From NCBI GenBank assembly GCA_964554795.1, contig CAZKQB010000029.1:1-41855 (forward strand): a stretch of DNA of 41,855 bases. The letters run 5' to 3'. The notes beneath the pieces are model-generated. The model was given only the letters and a program-made list of their open reading frames with translations. It was not told the DNA's origin and searched no databases. Origin of the DNA: SFHK01 sp964554795. GTDB lineage: Bacteria; Bacillota; Clostridia; Christensenellales; Aristaeellaceae. Positions 7,407-16,766 of the stretch are shown here, piece by piece. The first letter of the stretch is position 1. Each line of letters begins with the position of its first letter. The position numbers and the translations under genes are program-made.

Positions 7407-9143
7407 ATGTGGAGATACGTCAAACGGTATTTGCCCTATGCGGTGCTTGCCGCCCTGTTCATGGTAGGCGAGGTGCTTATGGATCTGCTGCAGCCGGAAA
7501 TCATGAGCCGGATCGTGGATGACGGCGTTTTGGGCATAGGCTCCGGCGGCGCGGGAGACATGAGGCTGATCTGGGAGCTGGGTTTAAGGATGATCGGCCT
7601 GGTTCTGTTTGGCGGTCTCTGCGGCTCGCTGAACAACGCCTTTGTCCACATGACCGGGCAGAATGTCGGCAACGAAATCCGCAAGGACGCCTTTTGCAAT
7701 CTGATGACCTTCTCCTTTCCTCAGGTAGACCGCTTCGGAACGGGCTCTTTGGTAACTCGCGTGACAAACGACATTACCCAGGTACAAAATCTGGTTTCCC
7801 AATTTGTCCGCGGCATGATCCGCACCGGCATGCTGATGTTCGGCAGCATTTTCTTTTTGTTTCGGCTGAATCCTCGGTTCGGCCTGATCGTCCTGTGCGC
7901 ATTCCCGCTGATTATCGGATGCCTGGCCTTCTGTCTGTCAAGGGCAAATCCGCTGTTCTCCCGATCTCAGGCGCAGTTGGATCAGATCAACGCGATTATG
8001 CAGGAGGATATTTCCGGTATTCGCATTATCAAGGCCTGCATCCGGGAAAGCTACGAAAAGCTGCACTTTGGAAAGGCCAACGATGACCTGATCCGCACGC
8101 AATTGCAGGTGCTGACCATTCTTGCCTTTATGAACCCCATCATCAACGCCCTGATCTACGTGGTCGTCGCGCTGATTCTGCGCGCGGGCGCGCTCGAGGT
8201 GCCCGTAGGCGCGACCACGCCCGGCGACATCATGGCGGCCATCACCTATACCACTCAGCTGCTCAACGGAATTATGGGTCTGACCATGCTGTTTCAGACG
8301 ATTTCCAGAGGCTTTGCCTCGTGGAAGCGCGTAAAGGAAATTCTTTGCGCAAGACCTGAGCTTCCAGACGGCTCCTTTGACGCTCCGACGGCGCTGCATG
8401 GACAGATTGAATTTCGCGGCGTTTCCTTTTCCTATCCTGGCAGCGATCAAATGGTTCTGAAAAACATCAATCTCCTCATCCATCCCGGCGAAACGGTTGC
8501 CATTATGGGCGCAACCGGCTGCGGAAAGTCCACCCTTGTCAATCTGATTCCCCGGTTTTACGATATAACGGAGGGCGTCGTTTTAGTGGACGGCGTGGAT
8601 GTGCGAAAATACCATCTTCAGGCTCTGCGGAAGAAAATCTCCGTCGCTCTGCAACGACCAGAGCTGTTTCACCAGACCATCGGTCAGAATATTGCCTGGG
8701 GCCGGGAGAATGCGGACAGCGAGACCATTCGAGCCGCCGCGCAGGTTGCTCAGGCCGAAGAGTTCATCGCTCAATCCCCGAATGGCTATGATACCATGGT
8801 CGCCGAGCGAGGCTCCAGCCTTTCCGGCGGGCAAAGGCAGCGGATTTCCATCGCCAGATCCGTCGTAAAGCAGGGAGAAATTCTGATTTTCGATGACGCG
8901 ACCAGCGCGCTGGATCTGAAAACAGAGGCGAACCTCTATGCCGCCCTGAAGCAGGCGCGCCCGGAGTGCACGAAAATCATCGTGGCCCAGCGCATCGCCT
9001 CGGTGCGTCATGCAAACCGGATCGTCGTGCTGGAAAATGGCTCGATTGCCGCCTGCGGCAGCCACGAGGAGCTGCTGAGCCATTGCCCGGTATATCGGGA
9101 TATTTATGACTCTCAAATGGGAAAGGAGGAGCTTCATGTCTGA
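7407..9143 (+). CDS. ABC multidrug exporter subunit, degenerate-site half
   Basis: A 578-aa half-transporter: six membrane helices, then a nucleotide-binding domain with Walker A GATGCGKST (from residue 368), an intact signature LSGGQ (472-476) and Walker B ILIFDD. The catalytic glutamate position is Asp497 and the switch histidine is Gln528 (IVAQR). This is the pattern of the non-catalytic partner in heterodimeric exporters such as TM287/288, BmrCD and LmrCD. The ATG at 7407 is chosen because AGGACGG is 8 nt upstream and the homologous N-terminus is MWRYVKRYLPY; longer in-frame versions run back into marR. Its stop overlaps the start of the partner by 8 bp. The substrate is unknown. Confidence 0.92.
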   Translation: MWRYVKRYLPYAVLAALFMVGEVLMDLLQPEIMSRIVDDGVLGIGSGGAGDMRLIWELGLRMIGLVLFGGLCGSLNNAFVHMTGQNVGNEIRKDAFCNLMTFSFPQVDRFGTGSLVTRVTNDITQVQNLVSQFVRGMIRTGMLMFGSIFFLFRLNPRFGLIVLCAFPLIIGCLAFCLSRANPLFSRSQAQLDQINAIMQEDISGIRIIKACIRESYEKLHFGKANDDLIRTQLQVLTILAFMNPIINALIYVVVALILRAGALEVPVGATTPGDIMAAITYTTQLLNGIMGLTMLFQTISRGFASWKRVKEILCARPELPDGSFDAPTALHGQIEFRGVSFSYPGSDQMVLKNINLLIHPGETVAIMGATGCGKSTLVNLIPRFYDITEGVVLVDGVDVRKYHLQALRKKISVALQRPELFHQTIGQNIAWGRENADSETIRAAAQVAQAEEFIAQSPNGYDTMVAERGSSLSGGQRQRISIARSVVKQGEILIFDDATSALDLKTEANLYAALKQARPECTKIIVAQRIASVRHANRIVVLENGSIAACGSHEELLSHCPVYRDIYDSQMGKEELHV

Positions 9144-10947
9144 GGAAAGAAAGCTTCCGGAGCGCAGCCTTCCCGGCATGAACCGCCATGAGCGGTTTGT
9201 GGAGGCCGAGCACGCTCAGAATGCCGGCGCGGCGCTTAAACGCATCGTCACCTATTTCGGCAAAGAAAAACGGCTAGTGGCCGGCATGCTTTCCATCGTG
9301 CTGGCGGGCACTCTGTGCGGCGTGTGGGCTCCCAGTCTGCAAAGCCGCGCCATCGACATGATTGCCGGAGAAAGAACCGGGAATCTCACCAAAACCATTG
9401 TGCTGATGCTGTCTGTATACCTGATTTACAGTGCCAGTCAGCTCCTGCAGGGGCTATTCAGCGCGAGGCTCAGTCAACGCCTGGTCAGGCGGATGCGCGG
9501 AGAGCTCTTCGGAAAAATCGTGGATCTTCCTGTCCGGTATCTGGATGCACACTCCCACGGGGACGTAATGAGCCGCATGACCAACGACATTGAAAACATA
9601 TCTGCCACGGTTTCTCAGTCTCTGCCCTCCCTGTGCTCCGGCGTACTAACCATAATCGGAACGCTTGCCATCATGCTCTACTACTGCTGGCAGCTGGCCC
9701 TGCTTAGCTTTGTCACGGTGCTCCTGACCTTCCTGGCAACAAAAATTCTTTCCGGGCAGGTACGAAAGTTTTCCCGCAGACGCCAGCAGCTGCTGGGTCA
9801 GCTCAACGGCACGGTAGAGGAAATGATCGCCGGATACCGAACCGTTGTGGCGTACGACCATCAGAAAATCACGGCGGAGGAGTTCTGCCAGGTCTCCGAT
9901 TCCCTGACCCGGGCCGGCATTCGCACCGACGTATTCAGCGGCGTCATGGGGCCGGTAATGAACTGCATCGGCAACATCGGATTTGTAATTATTGCGGCCT
10001 TCGGCGGATATTTTGCCATTCACGGCTATATTTCCGTCGGCGTCATCTCCGCCTTTATCGTCTATGCCAAGCAGTTCAGCCGACCGATCAACGAGATTGC
10101 GCAGATCTACGGCCAGCTGCAAACGGCGATTGCCGGAGCGGAGCGCGTTTTTGTGGTGCTGGATGAAAAAAACGAAGACATGACCGGCGATTGCCTTGCG
10201 GAGCATACGGATTCCACCGTGACCTTTGACCATGTGAATTTCTCCTACGAGCCCGGTCACCCCATCATCCGGGATTTCACGCTGACGGTGCCCAGCGGCA
10301 AAAAGGTGGCTCTGGTGGGCTCAACCGGCAGCGGAAAAACCACGGTCGTGAATCTTCTGATGCGCTTTTACGATGCGGACAGCGGCAGTATCCGCATTGA
10401 CGGGCAGGATATTTCCGGTCTTGCCCGGTCATCCCTGCGAAAAAACGTAGCCATTGTTTTGCAGGATACGGTGCTCTTTTCCGACACGGTACGCCATAAC
10501 CTGCAGTATGCCAGAGCGGACGCGACTCAGGCCCAGCTGGAGCAGGCCGCCCGGATGAGCCGATGCAGGGACATGATTGCCGCATTGCCTAAGGGCTATG
10601 AAACCATGCTGGACGCCGGCGGCACCAATATCAGCCAGGGACAGCGGCAGCTGCTGGCCATCGCCCGGGCCTTTGTGGCCGATCCCAGGGTTTTGATTCT
10701 GGATGAAGCGACCTCCAATGTGGATACGCGCACGGAAAAAGCCATTCAAAGCGCCATGCAGAAAATCCTCGAAAACCGCACCAGCATCGTCATTGCCCAC
10801 CGGCTGAGCACCATTCGCGATTCTGACCTCATCGTGGTTATGGATCAGGGGAAAATCGTGGAACAGGGCACTCACGAGGCGCTTCTGGCTCGTCGGGGAA
10901 GGTATTATGCCCTGTACATGACTCAATTTGCCGGCTTTGCAACGTAA
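9136..10947 (+). CDS. ABC multidrug exporter subunit, catalytic half
   Basis: A 603-aa half-transporter pairing with the previous gene. It has an N-terminal cytoplasmic extension of about 50 residues, six membrane helices and a nucleotide-binding domain with Walker A GSTGSGKTT, a degenerate signature ISQGQ (499-503), Walker B ILDE with catalytic Glu524, and switch His555 in IAHR. With the partner this gives one complete ATP site (this Walker A/B with the partner's LSGGQ) and one defective site, the hallmark of heterodimeric type IV exporters. The ATG at 9136 has AGGAGG upstream and overlaps the previous stop by 8 bp, suggesting translational coupling. No clear terminator follows. Confidence 0.92.
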   Translation: MSEERKLPERSLPGMNRHERFVEAEHAQNAGAALKRIVTYFGKEKRLVAGMLSIVLAGTLCGVWAPSLQSRAIDMIAGERTGNLTKTIVLMLSVYLIYSASQLLQGLFSARLSQRLVRRMRGELFGKIVDLPVRYLDAHSHGDVMSRMTNDIENISATVSQSLPSLCSGVLTIIGTLAIMLYYCWQLALLSFVTVLLTFLATKILSGQVRKFSRRRQQLLGQLNGTVEEMIAGYRTVVAYDHQKITAEEFCQVSDSLTRAGIRTDVFSGVMGPVMNCIGNIGFVIIAAFGGYFAIHGYISVGVISAFIVYAKQFSRPINEIAQIYGQLQTAIAGAERVFVVLDEKNEDMTGDCLAEHTDSTVTFDHVNFSYEPGHPIIRDFTLTVPSGKKVALVGSTGSGKTTVVNLLMRFYDADSGSIRIDGQDISGLARSSLRKNVAIVLQDTVLFSDTVRHNLQYARADATQAQLEQAARMSRCRDMIAALPKGYETMLDAGGTNISQGQRQLLAIARAFVADPRVLILDEATSNVDTRTEKAIQSAMQKILENRTSIVIAHRLSTIRDSDLIVVMDQGKIVEQGTHEALLARRGRYYALYMTQFAGFAT

Positions 10948-11114
10948 AAGAGGCCGACAGCGCCGAGGAAAATGCCTCCGCGCGGCAAGCGATCAGGCGC
11001 GCAGACTGTCTGAAAGCCTGCTGGAGAGCTCAGGGCCGTGAAAAAAAGCTGCGCCTCCGGCAAACTTGCTCTCTCGTTCATCCACACTCGGTAAAAAACA
11101 TCATTTAACAAGCA

Positions 11115-11157
11115 TAAAACCGCCCGCCGGGCCGCGTAAAATGCGGTTCGGCGGGCG
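11115..11157 (-). terminator. Terminator of deoB
   Basis: Stem CCGCCCGCCG (11119-11128) / CGGCGGGCGG (11148-11157), with TTTT following on the minus strand. It lies just after the deoB stop. In the 227-bp gap 10948-11174 nothing else is recognisable, so it may also stop the exporter operon from the other side. Confidence 0.7.
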
Positions 11158-11174
11158 GCGCTTTATGGCCTTCC

Positions 11175-12338
11175 TCAGCTGCGCAGCAGGGGGAAGAAGG
11201 ACGTGCCGTCGAGGTCGTTTTCGATGTCGAAAGCATCCAGCACGGTCTTTCCGAGGTCGGCGAAGGTTTCGCGCGTGCCGAGATCCACGCCCTCGTTCAG
11301 GCCGAGGCCGTAGACCATCAGCGGCACCTGCTCGCGGGTGTGGTCGGTGCCGGGGTAGGTGGGGTCGCAGCCGTGGTCGGCGGTGAGCAGCAGCATACCG
11401 TCGTCGCCAAGGCGGCCGAGGAGCTCGGGAATATAGGAATCGAACGCCTCAAGGCTCTCCGCAAAGCCGTCCACATCGTTTCTGTGGCCGTACAGCGCGT
11501 CGGTATCCACAAGGTTCACAAACATCAGGCCGCGCCAGTCCTTCTTCATGAAGTTCAGCATGCTGGCGATGCAGGCATCGTTTCCAGCAGCGTGGTCAGA
11601 CTGGGTGAGCCCGCGGTGGTTGAAGATATCCTCAATCTTACCCACGCCGATCACGTCCATATGGTTGCGCTTGATCACGTCCAGCATGGTATCGCCAAAG
11701 GGATCCACGGAGAAGTCGCGGCGGTTGCCGGTGCGCACATAGTGTCCGGCGCTGCCGACAAACGGGCGGGCAATTACGCGGCCCACGCAGTTTTCATCCT
11801 TCAGCAGGCGGCGCGCGATGCGGCAGATGTGATACAGCTCGGACACGGGCACGACGTCCTCGTGCGCAGCGATCTGGAACACGCTGTCGGCGGAGGTATA
11901 TACGATCAGCTTGCCGGTGACATAATGCTCGTCGCCCAGCTCCTGAATAATCTGCGTGCCGGACGCAGGACGGTTGCCAATCACGCCCAGGCCAGTTTCC
12001 TCTTCAAACCGCTTGATCAGCGCCTCCGGGAAGCCGTTCGGATAGGTGGGAAAGGGCTTTTTCAGCGTCAGCCCGGCAAGCTCCCAATGCCCTGTGGTGG
12101 TATCCTTTCCGGCGGATTTTTCGATCATGCGGCCATAGCATCCCACGGGCTCCTCGTCGTCAATGCCAAGGATGCGTCCCAGACCCAGCTCAATCAGGTT
12201 GGGAATGTCGGGATGCTTCAGATCCCACACATGCTTGAGCGTATAGGAACCCTCGTCTCCGTATCTGGATGCATCCGGCGCAAAGCCGACTCCGCAGCCA
12301 TCCAGCACGACGGTAACCGCACGTCTGATTTTCTTCAT
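11175..12338 (-). CDS. deoB: Phosphopentomutase
   Basis: Interconverts ribose 1-phosphate or deoxyribose 1-phosphate with the 5-phosphates, linking nucleoside breakdown to the pentose phosphate pathway. The 387-aa protein belongs to the alkaline phosphatase superfamily. Metal-binding DGCGVG is at the N-terminus, the KDTTTGHWE block carries the phosphoacceptor threonine, NRPASGT follows, and the C-terminal metal motif is TADHGCDPT. Length is normal for DeoB. GGAAGGGG lies upstream of the ATG. No nucleoside phosphorylase or deoxyribose-phosphate aldolase gene is adjacent, so it appears monocistronic. Confidence 0.96.
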   Translation of the reverse strand: MKKIRRAVTVVLDGCGVGFAPDASRYGDEGSYTLKHVWDLKHPDIPNLIELGLGRILGIDDEEPVGCYGRMIEKSAGKDTTTGHWELAGLTLKKPFPTYPNGFPEALIKRFEEETGLGVIGNRPASGTQIIQELGDEHYVTGKLIVYTSADSVFQIAAHEDVVPVSELYHICRIARRLLKDENCVGRVIARPFVGSAGHYVRTGNRRDFSVDPFGDTMLDVIKRNHMDVIGVGKIEDIFNHRGLTQSDHAAGNDACIASMLNFMKKDWRGLMFVNLVDTDALYGHRNDVDGFAESLEAFDSYIPELLGRLGDDGMLLLTADHGCDPTYPGTDHTREQVPLMVYGLGLNEGVDLGTRETFADLGKTVLDAFDIENDLDGTSFFPLLRS

Positions 12339-12494
12339 AAATTACTTCAGCCCCTTCCAAGCGTAGTATGTCGGACGCCGGGTCGTTTCATCCTCCGGCG
12401 GAAATTGCCATCATGCACATTTCGACACGCGGCGTGCAATTCCTGCCGAGCAAGCGATATTAACAAAAAATCATTGGAAAAGCCCGCTGTCGCC

Positions 12495-12515
12495 GCAGGG
12501 CGCTTCGGCGCCTGC
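12495..12515 (+). other. UUCG-capped stem-loop in the deoB/potA gap
   Basis: Eight-bp stem with one bulged G, loop TTCG closed by C-G, followed by ATTTTATG on the plus strand. It sits between divergent genes, where no plus-strand transcript is expected, so its role is unclear. The rest of the 12339-12612 gap holds only a weak promoter. Confidence 0.35.
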
Positions 12516-12542
12516 ATTTTATGTTATATTTTTCGCAGCGTA

Positions 12543-12571
12543 TATTCAAACGTCCGAGAATCGATTATAAT
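12543..12571 (+). promoter_or_regulatory. Possible promoter of the pot operon
   Basis: A perfect TATAAT (12566-12571) lies 41 bp upstream of potA, but the -35 at 12543-12548 (TATTCA) is poor. The call rests on the -10 box and its position. Confidence 0.4.
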
Positions 12572-12612
12572 GCGTACTGAAAAGGTCGGATATCACAATG
12601 GGAGGAATTCAC

Positions 12613-13683
12613 ATGGCGGAAACACTGCTCAGTCTCGAGGGGCTGGTGAAATCCTTTGATCAGACAAGGGTTCTGGACGGACTGAACCTGACGGTCGGCG
12701 AGGGCGAGTTTGTAACGCTTCTGGGGCCGTCGGGCTGCGGAAAAACGACGACGCTGCGCATTATCGCCGGACTGACCCTGCCGGACGAGGGACGCGTGGT
12801 CATCGGCGGCGAGGACGTTACGCTTCTCGCCCCGGAAAAGCGGCCGGTAAACACGGTATTTCAAAATTACGCGCTGTTCCCGCACATGAATGTGGCGAAA
12901 AACATCTCCTACGGCATGCGCATCCGGGGCGCGACAGGGCGCAAATGGAAGCCGCGCGTGCGCGAGCTTCTGAGGCTTGTACAGCTGGAGGGCTACGAAA
13001 AGCGCATGCCCTCGGAGCTTTCCGGCGGGCAGCGGCAGCGCGTGGCCATTGCGCGCGCAGTAATTCTCTCGCCGTCTCTGCTTTTGCTGGATGAGCCCCT
13101 GGGCGCGCTGGATCTTTCGCTGCGCCGCCAGATGCAGACAGAGCTGAAGGACATTCAAAAGCGGCTGGGCCTTTCCTTTGTATACATCACGCACGATCAG
13201 GAGGAGGCGCTCAACATGTCCGACCGCATCGCCGTAATGCGCGGCGGACGCATTGAGCAGATCGGCTCGCCCGAGGACGTATACGAGCGTCCCGAAACGC
13301 GCTATGTAGCCGAGTTTATCGGGCAGGCAGCGCTGTTTGAGGGTACGGTAGAGGCAGGCGGCGCGAGCGCGGCTCTGGCCTGCGGGCAAGCCCGGCTGAC
13401 GCCCGGGGCGTTGTTTCCCGGCGAAAAAATCGTCGTCGGCGTGCATCCGGAGCGGCTTCGCTTCTCCGAATATCCCGCCGTGGGCTTCCATATTCCCGCC
13501 GTGGTGCTCGCGCACCGCTATGCGGGCAGCATGATTCACACCGAGCTTGTGCTCTCCAGCGACGGGCGCCGTCTGACAGCCGTATCCGCCGCGCTGATGA
13601 GCGACCTGCCCGCGCCCGGCGCGCACGTGCACGTATACTGGGACGAGCGGCATGCCTCGGTTATCCGGGAGACGATCGCATGA
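12613..13683 (+). CDS. potA: Spermidine/putrescine ABC importer ATPase
   Basis: ATP-binding subunit of the polyamine importer, at the cytoplasmic face of the membrane. The 356-aa protein has Walker A GPSGCGKTT, signature LSGGQRQR, Walker B LLLLDEPLGALD, the ITHDQEEAL switch and a C-terminal TOBE-like domain. The start at 12613 has GGGAGG 8 nt upstream; an ATG-equivalent five codons earlier would overlap that site. It is first in a compact four-gene operon, and its stop overlaps the next start by 4 bp (ATGA). Confidence 0.95.
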   Translation: MAETLLSLEGLVKSFDQTRVLDGLNLTVGEGEFVTLLGPSGCGKTTTLRIIAGLTLPDEGRVVIGGEDVTLLAPEKRPVNTVFQNYALFPHMNVAKNISYGMRIRGATGRKWKPRVRELLRLVQLEGYEKRMPSELSGGQRQRVAIARAVILSPSLLLLDEPLGALDLSLRRQMQTELKDIQKRLGLSFVYITHDQEEALNMSDRIAVMRGGRIEQIGSPEDVYERPETRYVAEFIGQAALFEGTVEAGGASAALACGQARLTPGALFPGEKIVVGVHPERLRFSEYPAVGFHIPAVVLAHRYAGSMIHTELVLSSDGRRLTAVSAALMSDLPAPGAHVHVYWDERHASVIRETIA

Positions 13684-14570
13684 AAAAGCGCGGTATTGGC
13701 ATGCTCCTGCCTCTGTGGCTCTGGACGCTTTTCTTTGTTGTGTTCCCGATGGGCTACATTCTGCTTCTAAGCTTCGTATCCGGCGACGCCTTCGGTATTC
13801 GATATGTTTTCACGCTGGAGAACTACCGCCGTCTGCTGTCCGAGGAGCTGCTGGCCTGCATCGTTCGAACGCTTAAAATGAGCGGGCTCACCACGCTGTT
13901 TGCGCTATTGGCGGGCTATCCGTTTGCGTATTTCATGGCGCGCGCAAAAAAACGGTGGCGCACGACGCTTCTGCTTCTAATCGTGATTCCCTTCTGGACG
14001 AGCGCGCTGATGCGCATGTTCGGCTGGCGCATCTTCTTTGAAAGCAACGGCGTGTTCAACGGCGTTCTCAAGTGGTTCCACAATCTGTGGTACGGCTTTC
14101 TCCGCCTGTTCGGCGGTTATGCGGATGGCATACCGAAATATCGCCCGGTGAAGCTTCTGTACACGCGTGGGCTGGTGCTGTTTGGCATGGTATACACCAT
14201 GCTGCCGTTCATGGTGCTGCCGATTTACTCGTCGGTGGAAAAGCAGGATGTGTCGCTGCGCGAGGCCTCGCGCGACCTGGGCGCAAGCCCGTTTCTATCG
14301 TTTTTAACGGTGTCGCTCCCTCTGTCGCTGCCGGGCGCAATCTCCGGGTGCGTGCTGGTGTTTGTGCCGTCGATGGGGCTGTTCTTCGTAAATCAGATTC
14401 TGGGCGGCGGCAAGGTGAATTATCTTGGCGACCTGATCGACTACTACATCAAGGGCGGGCGCGACTGGGCGCTGAGCGCCGCCATGTCCATAACGATTCT
14501 CGTGCTCACCTTCCTGTCCATGGCGATTTACCGCCGCTTCTCCGGCGGGGACGAAATGGGGGTATTTTGA
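13680..14570 (+). CDS. potB: Spermidine/putrescine importer permease PotB
   Basis: A 296-aa inner permease subunit with six predicted membrane helices. The ATPase-coupling EAA loop reads EASRDLGASPFLSFLTVSLP. A segment between about residues 120 and 155 (FHNLWYGFLRLFGGYADGIPKYRP) is longer than I expect for this family and would lie outside. It overlaps potA by 4 bp and is 1 bp from potC, so translation is probably coupled. Confidence 0.94.
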   Translation: MKKRGIGMLLPLWLWTLFFVVFPMGYILLLSFVSGDAFGIRYVFTLENYRRLLSEELLACIVRTLKMSGLTTLFALLAGYPFAYFMARAKKRWRTTLLLLIVIPFWTSALMRMFGWRIFFESNGVFNGVLKWFHNLWYGFLRLFGGYADGIPKYRPVKLLYTRGLVLFGMVYTMLPFMVLPIYSSVEKQDVSLREASRDLGASPFLSFLTVSLPLSLPGAISGCVLVFVPSMGLFFVNQILGGGKVNYLGDLIDYYIKGGRDWALSAAMSITILVLTFLSMAIYRRFSGGDEMGVF

Positions 14571-14571
14571 G

Positions 14572-15363
14572 ATGAAGGGAAGAAAACGGCGCGGCCGCTT
14601 TTCGTGGGTACCGAATTTCTATCTGATTCTCGTGCTCCTGATTCTGTATCTGCCCACGTTTGTGGTAGTGGCCTACTCGTTCAACCAGCAGAAGGACGGC
14701 CTCAAATGGACGGGCTTCACTACGGAATGGTATCCGAAGCTTTTCCAGAGCCGGCAGATCATGGAGGCCATGCGCAATAGCCTGATTGTCGCCGGCGCAA
14801 GCTGCCTGATTGCCGCCGTCGTCGGCACGCTGGGCGGCGTGGCAATGGCGCGGCGCAAAAGCCGCCTTTCAGGCGCGGTGGAATCGATCTCCGCCATTCC
14901 GATCATGCTGCCGGAAATCGTGCTGGGTCTTGCGTTTCTGGTCACGTTCTCGCTGTTCGGCATTGAACGCGGGCTTTTAAGCACCGTGCTCGCGCACGCC
15001 ACATTCTGCATTCCCTACGTGCTGATCCTCGTGCGCAGCCGTCTGGCGGGGCTCGACCCATCCTATGAGGAGGCCGCGCGCGACCTGGGCGCGTCGCCGA
15101 TGAAGGCGCTTCTCACCGTCACCGTGCCGCTGATCGCCCCGGCCATTCTCTCGGGCGTATTTCTGGCCTTTGCCATGTCGCTGGATGATTTCGTCATTAG
15201 CTTCTTTGTAAAGGGCGCGGAATCGACCACCTATCCGGTGTATGTATACGGACGCGTGAAAACCAGCGTTCCGCCTACGGTAAACGCCATGTGTACCGTG
15301 ATGCTGGGCGTAACGCTATTAGCCGTCGCGCTTTCGCAGCTGTTCAAAACCCGAAAACGGTAA
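14572..15363 (+). CDS. potC: Spermidine/putrescine importer permease PotC
   Basis: A 263-aa permease partner of PotB. Six predicted membrane helices follow a basic N-terminus (KGRKRRGR), and the EAA loop is EEAARDLGASPMKALLTVTVP. The start is 1 bp after the potB stop. It forms the membrane channel with PotB, driven by PotA and fed by PotD. Confidence 0.95.
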   Translation: MKGRKRRGRFSWVPNFYLILVLLILYLPTFVVVAYSFNQQKDGLKWTGFTTEWYPKLFQSRQIMEAMRNSLIVAGASCLIAAVVGTLGGVAMARRKSRLSGAVESISAIPIMLPEIVLGLAFLVTFSLFGIERGLLSTVLAHATFCIPYVLILVRSRLAGLDPSYEEAARDLGASPMKALLTVTVPLIAPAILSGVFLAFAMSLDDFVISFFVKGAESTTYPVYVYGRVKTSVPPTVNAMCTVMLGVTLLAVALSQLFKTRKR

Positions 15364-15383
15364 ACGCAAGGGAGGTATTTAGT

Positions 15384-16469
15384 ATGAGGAAAACCGTATC
15401 CGTTCTGCTCGCACTCGCGCTCGCTCTGTGCGTCTGCGCACCCGCTCTGGCAGACCTTGAATCTGCCAACCGCATCGCCGCCGAGGCGGCCGCAAAGCTG
15501 CCTGCGGACGCGCGTCTCGTAAACATCTTCAACTGGACGTACTATATTCCCGACGAGGTTTTAGAGGAATTCGAAGCCGCCACCGGCATCCGCGTGAACT
15601 ATTCGCCGTTCTCCTCCAACGAGGAAATGCTGGGCGCAATCGGCTACGCGCTGGGGCAGTATGACCTGATGGTCGCAAGCGATTACGCCGTGGCCGCGTT
15701 GATCGAAAACGGCTACCTCACGGAGATCGACCCCGCCCGGCTGGAAAACTACAAAAACATCAACCCGGCCTTCATGGAGCAGTACTACGATCCCGATAAT
15801 GCCTACTCCATCCCCTACACCAGTGTGTTCCCGCTGATCGCCTACAACCCGGACGAGGTGAGCGTGGAGATTCGCAGCTTTGACGCCTTGTGGGACGAGA
15901 GCTTCAGAAACAGTCTCGTTCTGGTGGACGAAATGCGCACAATCATCGGCATGACCGCAAAAACGCTGGGATATTCCGTCAACGAAACCGACCCGGCGCA
16001 TCTGGCGGAAATTCGCGAAAAGCTGCTTCAGCTGAAGGGGAACGTGTGCGTGTTCAACTCGGATACCTCCCATACCGCGCTGATCGGCGGCGACGCCACT
16101 GCGGGCGTGATGTACGGCAGCATGGTCGTCGCCGGGCGCGACGTGATGGACATCGCCGTGACCTACCCGGAGGAGGGCATATCCTGTGGCATCGACAACT
16201 ACGTGATTCCCAAGGACGCACCCCATCTGGACGCCGCCTATATCCTGCTCAACTACCTGCTGGATGGCGAGGTGGCCGCGACAGCCTATGAGCTGATTGA
16301 CTACGCCAGCTGCAATTCGGCCGCAGCCGAATACCTCTCCGAAGAATACCTGAACGACGACTCCGTCAACCCGCCAACCCGCCTTGCAGAGAGCGCCGAA
16401 ATCATCCGCACGCTCGACGAGGAAACGCAGAAGCTCTACGTCGATATGTGGCTGGCCTTCAAAAATTAA
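15384..16469 (+). CDS. potD: Spermidine/putrescine-binding protein PotD
   Basis: The 361-aa extracellular polyamine receptor of the importer. The N-terminus MRKTVSVLLALALALC... is a secretion signal with a likely signal peptidase I site after APALA (about residue 23). A cysteine is present in the signal but without a good lipobox, so retention at the membrane is unexplained. The mature part starts with the PotD-like block LVNIFNWTYYIPDEVLEEFE. The ATG at 15384 is preceded by GGGAGG; 20 bp separate it from potC. A strong terminator follows, closing potABCD. Polyamine specificity is by family and operon; the exact ligand is unproven. Confidence 0.93.
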   Translation: MRKTVSVLLALALALCVCAPALADLESANRIAAEAAAKLPADARLVNIFNWTYYIPDEVLEEFEAATGIRVNYSPFSSNEEMLGAIGYALGQYDLMVASDYAVAALIENGYLTEIDPARLENYKNINPAFMEQYYDPDNAYSIPYTSVFPLIAYNPDEVSVEIRSFDALWDESFRNSLVLVDEMRTIIGMTAKTLGYSVNETDPAHLAEIREKLLQLKGNVCVFNSDTSHTALIGGDATAGVMYGSMVVAGRDVMDIAVTYPEEGISCGIDNYVIPKDAPHLDAAYILLNYLLDGEVAATAYELIDYASCNSAAAEYLSEEYLNDDSVNPPTRLAESAEIIRTLDEETQKLYVDMWLAFKN

Positions 16470-16490
16470 CCCCTTCCCTTCCTATCACCT

Positions 16491-16526
16491 GCAGCCGGAA
16501 CCTTCAACGGTTCCGGCTGCGCTTTT
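16491..16526 (+). terminator. Terminator of potABCD
   Basis: Perfect 12-bp stem GCAGCCGGAACC / GGTTCCGGCTGC with a 6-nt loop, followed by GCTTTT. Confidence 0.88.
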
Positions 16527-16675
16527 CCCTGAAGGCTCGGCAAGCGACCGCCGCGCCTTGTTCCGAAGGCCGGAATGAATGACCCGAACCTCGCCACGCC
16601 CATGCGGCGGAAAATTCAAGCCGCCTCTGTTGCCAGACAGCCTTCTCCGATCCAGTGCGACCGACATGGGCCTCG

Positions 16676-16720
16676 CGAGGGGGGTGCAGGGGGAGCGACG
16701 CTCCCCCGCCCTCCCCTGCG
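16676..16720. repeat. G-rich palindromic repeat (GGGGGAGC family)
   Basis: Contains GGGGGAGC-GAC-GCTCCCCC (16689-16707) with a G-rich lead-in (GGGGGGTGCAGG) and a C-rich tail. The arms match those at 60-77. The remaining gap 16527-16766 before the aspartokinase shows no convincing gene or promoter. Confidence 0.6.
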
Positions 16721-16766
16721 GAACCGCACCGGCGGCTTTTGCGTAGGATGCGTGGGAGGGGGTTTC

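Noticed and set aside
10948..11114. Short open frame after the ABC exporter genes (reads to TAA near 11105)
   Set aside because: No start codon with a ribosome site, and no recognisable protein features.
16575..16766. Longer N-terminus for the aspartokinase
   Set aside because: It would translate the palindromic repeat and leaves the conserved KFGGSS motif far from the start; the ATG at 16767 has a strong ribosome site.
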